The notes under the pieces were generated by a model that did no database searches, was not told the origin of the DNA, and saw nothing but the letters and a program-made list of their open reading frames with translations. A stretch of 64,000 nt of DNA, taken from contig JAQSEB010000207.1 in assembly GCA_030063045.1 (NCBI GenBank), positions 62,001 to 126,000 of the forward strand, written 5' to 3'. Origin of the DNA: Pratylenchus scribneri. Lineage: Eukaryota > Nematoda > Chromadorea > Rhabditida > Pratylenchidae. The position numbers and the translations under genes are program-made. Of this stretch, positions 61,401-64,000 are shown one piece after another (the first letter of the stretch is position 1; every line of letters starts with the position of its first letter).

Positions 61401-64000
61401 GAAGGCTTTGATACCTCTATTTTAGAGTGAAGAATATGATTCTAATAATATTTTTGAAAAAAATTAAATTCTAGCCCCAAATTGGTCGGAAGATACTTTT
61501 CGATCGATTGAATTATTGAATATTTTTGATAAAATTTATTAAAAATCAATAATGAGGTATTTTAAAAAATCGAAGGCTTTGATACCTCTATTTTAGAGTG
61601 AAGAATATGATTCTAATAATATTTTTGAAAAAAATTAAATTCTAGCCCCAAATTGGTCGGAAGATACTTTTCGATCGATTGAATTATTGAATATTTTTGA
61701 TAAAATTTATTAAAAATCAATAATGAGGTATTTTAAAAAATCGAAGGCTTTGATACCTCTATTTTAGAGTGAAGAATATGATTCTAATAATATTTTTGAA
61801 AAAAATTAAATTCTAGCCCCAAATTGGTCGGAAGATACTTTTCGATCGATTGAATTATTGAATATTTTTGATAAAATTTATTAAAAATCAATAATGAGGT
61901 ATTTTAAAAAATCGAAGGCTTTGATACCTCTATTTTAGAGTGAAGAATATGATTCTAATAATATTTTTGAAAAAAATTAAATTCTGGCCTCAAAATTGTC
62001 ATAAAATACTTTTCGATCGATTGAATTATTGAATATTTTTGATAAAATTTATTAAAAATCAATAATGAGGTATTTTAAAAAATCGAAGGCTTTGATACCT
62101 CTATTTTAGAGTGAAGAATATGATTCTAATAATATTTTTGAAAAAAATTAAATTCTGGCCTCAAAATTGTCATAAAATACTTTTCGATCGATTGAATTAT
62201 TGAATATTTTTGATAAAATTTATTAAAAATCAATAATGAGGTATTTTAAAAAATCGAAGGCTTTGATACCTCTATTTTAGAGTGAAGAATATGATTCTAA
62301 TAATATTTTTGAAAAAAATTAAATTCTAGCCCCAAATTGGTCGGAAGATACTTTTCGATCGATTGAATTATTGAATATTTTTGATAAAATTTATTAAAAA
62401 TCAATAATGAGGTATTTTAAAAAATCGAAGGCTTTGATACCTCTATTTTAGAGTGAAGAATATGATTCTAATAATATTTTTGAAAAAAATTAAATTCTGG
62501 CCTCAAAATTGTCATAAAATACTTTTCGATCGATTGAATTATTGAATATTTTTGATAAAATTTATTAAAAATCAATAATGAGGTATTTTAAAAAATCGAA
62601 GGCTTTGATACCTCTATTTTAGAGTGAAGAATATGATTCTAATAATATTTTTGAAAAAAATTAAATTCTGGCCTCAAAATTGTCATAAAATACTTTTCGA
62701 TCGATTGAATTATTGAATATTTTTGATAAAATTTATTAAAAATCAATAATGAGGTATTTTAAAAAATCGAAGGCTTTGATACCTCTATTTTAGAGTGAAG
62801 AATATGATTCTAATAATATTTTTGAAAAAAATTAAATTCTGGCCTCAAAATTGTCATAAAATACTTTTCGATCGATTGAATTATTGAATATTTTTGATAA
62901 AATTTATTAAAAATCAATAATGAGGTATTTTAAAAAATCGAAGGCTTTGATACCTCTATTTTAGAGTGAAGAATATGATTCTAATAATATTTTTGAAAAA
63001 AATTAAATTCTGGCCTCAAAATTGTCATAAAATACTTTTCGATCGATTGAATTATTGAATATTTTTGATAAAATTTATTAAAAATCAATAATGAGGTATT
63101 TTAAAAAATCGAAGGCTTTGATACCTCTATTTTAGAGTGAAGAATAAGATTCTAATAATATTTTTGAAAAAAATTAAATTCTAGCCCCAAATTGGTCGGA
63201 AGATACTTTTCGATCGATTGAATTATTGAATATTTTTGATAAAATTTATTAAAAATCAATAATGAGGTATTTTAAAAAATCGAAGGCTTTGATACCTCTA
63301 TTTTAGAGTGAAGAATATGATTCTAATAATATTTTTGAAAAAAATTAAATTCTGGCCTCAAAATTGTCATAAAATACTTTTCGATCGATTGAATTATTGA
63401 ATATTTTTGATAAAATTTATTAAAAATCAATAATGAGGTATTTTAAAAAATCGAAGGCTTTGATACCTCTATTTTAGAGTGAAGAATATGATTCTAATAA
63501 TATTTTTGAAAAAAATTAAATTCTGGCCTCAAAATTGTCATAAAATTCTTTTCGATCGATTGAATTATTGAATATTTTTGATAAAATTTATTAAAAATCA
63601 ATAATGAGGTATTTTAAAAAATCGAAGGCTTTGATACCTCTATTTTAGAGTGAAGAATATGATTCTAATAATATTTTTGAAAAAAATTAAATTCTGGCCT
63701 CAAAATTGTCATAAAATACTTTTCGATCGATTGAATTATTGAATATTTTTGATAAAATTTATTAAAAATCAATAATGAGGTATTTTAAAAAATCGAAGGC
63801 TTTGATACCTCTATTTTAGAGTGAAGAATATGATTCTAATAATATTTTTGAAAAAAATTAAATTCTAGCCCCAAATTGGTCGGAAGATACTTTTCGATCG
63901 ATTGAATTATTGAATATTTTTGATAAAATTTATTAAAAATCAATAATGAGGTATTTTAAAAAATCGAAGGCTTTGATACCTCTATTTTAGAGTGAAGAAT
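55411..64000 (+). repeat. Zone 14: class A (attgtc) and B mixture
   Basis: This resembles zone 1: 171-bp A and B monomers with occasional gatccattg (near 55690, 56373, 56545, 59793) and one atttaata (59291), a marker otherwise found only at 7-11 kb. The rare taaaattctttt change divides the zone into 14- and 15-monomer intervals. Single changes are an extra A near 60541, gataaaaatt near 61286 and gaataagattc near 63145. The last monomer is cut by the window end. Confidence 0.9.
58489..63448 (+). repeat. Two long higher-order intervals (2566 and 2394 bp) marked by taaaattctt
   Basis: The class A monomer with taaaattctttt occurs at 58489, 61055 and 63449. The steps are 2566 bp (15 monomers plus one inserted A near 60541) and 2394 bp (14 monomers). 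Each marked monomer is preceded by B, A and followed by A, B. A longer match, B A A A A B A A(marked), occurs at 57292 and at 62252. The 14-monomer step equals the spacing seen at 8040 and 10434. Confidence 0.8.

Larger units (their letters stand above)
1..64000 (+). repeat. Tandem satellite DNA array, ~171-bp monomer
   Basis: The 9-mer aatcgaagg starts at 1, 172 and 343 and then recurs about every 171 bases to the end of the window, always in the same orientation. Monomer lengths I measured are 171 bp (classes A, B, F), 170 bp (most D and E) and 169-170 bp (C), with a few indel outliers. Monomer 1 has 36 G+C in 171. Neither edge of the array lies in the window, so its true length exceeds 64 kb. 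No unique sequence interrupts it. Satellites of this size and AT-richness normally form centromeric or pericentromeric heterochromatin in eukaryotes, and 171 bp is close to a nucleosome repeat length; that role is inferred from the family of structures, not shown here. I do not recognise the sequence as a named satellite. Confidence 0.98.

Noticed and set aside
1..64000. Primate alpha satellite, because the period is also 171 bp
   Set aside because: The monomer is far more AT-rich than alphoid DNA and I see no sequence resemblance. The shared length probably reflects nucleosome-scale spacing.
1..64000. CRISPR array
   Set aside because: Repeats are contiguous 171-bp monomers without unique spacers of about 30 bp, and no cas-like gene is present.
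1..64000. Replication origin or AT-rich plasmid iterons
   Set aside because: Iterons are short (about 20 bp) and few, next to a replication gene. Here about 375 long monomers fill 64 kb with no gene.

Overview
The whole 64 kb window is one uninterrupted tandem satellite DNA array. A monomer of about 171 bp repeats head to tail roughly 375 times, in one orientation, from the first base to the last. I find no unique sequence, credible protein gene, RNA gene, transposon insertion, CRISPR array or bacterial-type operon. In this annotation monomer position 1 is the first a of aatcgaagg, so monomer 1 is 1-171, monomer 2 is 172-342, and so on. Monomer 1 has 36 G+C in 171 bases by my count (about 21%). 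The size, AT-richness, higher-order structure and absence of genes point to eukaryotic centromeric or pericentromeric heterochromatin, plausibly from an AT-rich invertebrate such as an insect. I do not recognise the satellite, so the species is not determined.

Two main classes differ in a 25-base block at monomer positions 76-100. Class A reads tggcctcaaaattg (or aaaatgg) followed by tcataaaatac. Class B reads tagccccaaattgg followed by tcggaagatac. Derived classes are C (gaagtatatg plus aatggaattttc, 169-170 bp), D (aaataaaattctgg), E (aaatttaattctgg, often with gtggag) and F (gatactaat). A second marker is gataaaattt versus the one-base-shorter gaaaaattt at positions 132-141.

Layout: 1-14366 A/B mixture with 6-, 14- and 17-monomer duplications; 14366-16929 cctttatt and gttaaaaatcgatatg variants with a 512-bp trimer; 16930-18981 a 513-bp trimer and A/B chimeras; 18982-20178 mixed; 20179-23769 three copies of a 1197-bp 7-mer; 23770-27677 a composite variant with a 6-base deletion, three times; 27678-30699 A/B alternation with a local rearrangement cluster; 30700-31895 rare-variant flank; 31896-36982 C block; 36983-38177 matching rare-variant flank; 38178-45502 D/E block with 341-bp dimers; 45503-50110 an 1877-bp 11-mer duplicated in tandem; 50111-55410 F-containing modules with a 1710-bp spacing; 55411-64000 A/B mixture with a 14/15-monomer periodicity.

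The array works as structural sequence, not as a set of genes. Each monomer carries a strongly conserved box around CGATCGAT, a 25-bp near-perfect dyad at positions 126-150 and a 35-bp inverted repeat spanning the monomer junction. These are the best candidates for protein binding or non-B DNA structure. The nested duplications record successive unequal exchange and gene conversion. All identities are by eye and could not be checked by alignment or database search here.
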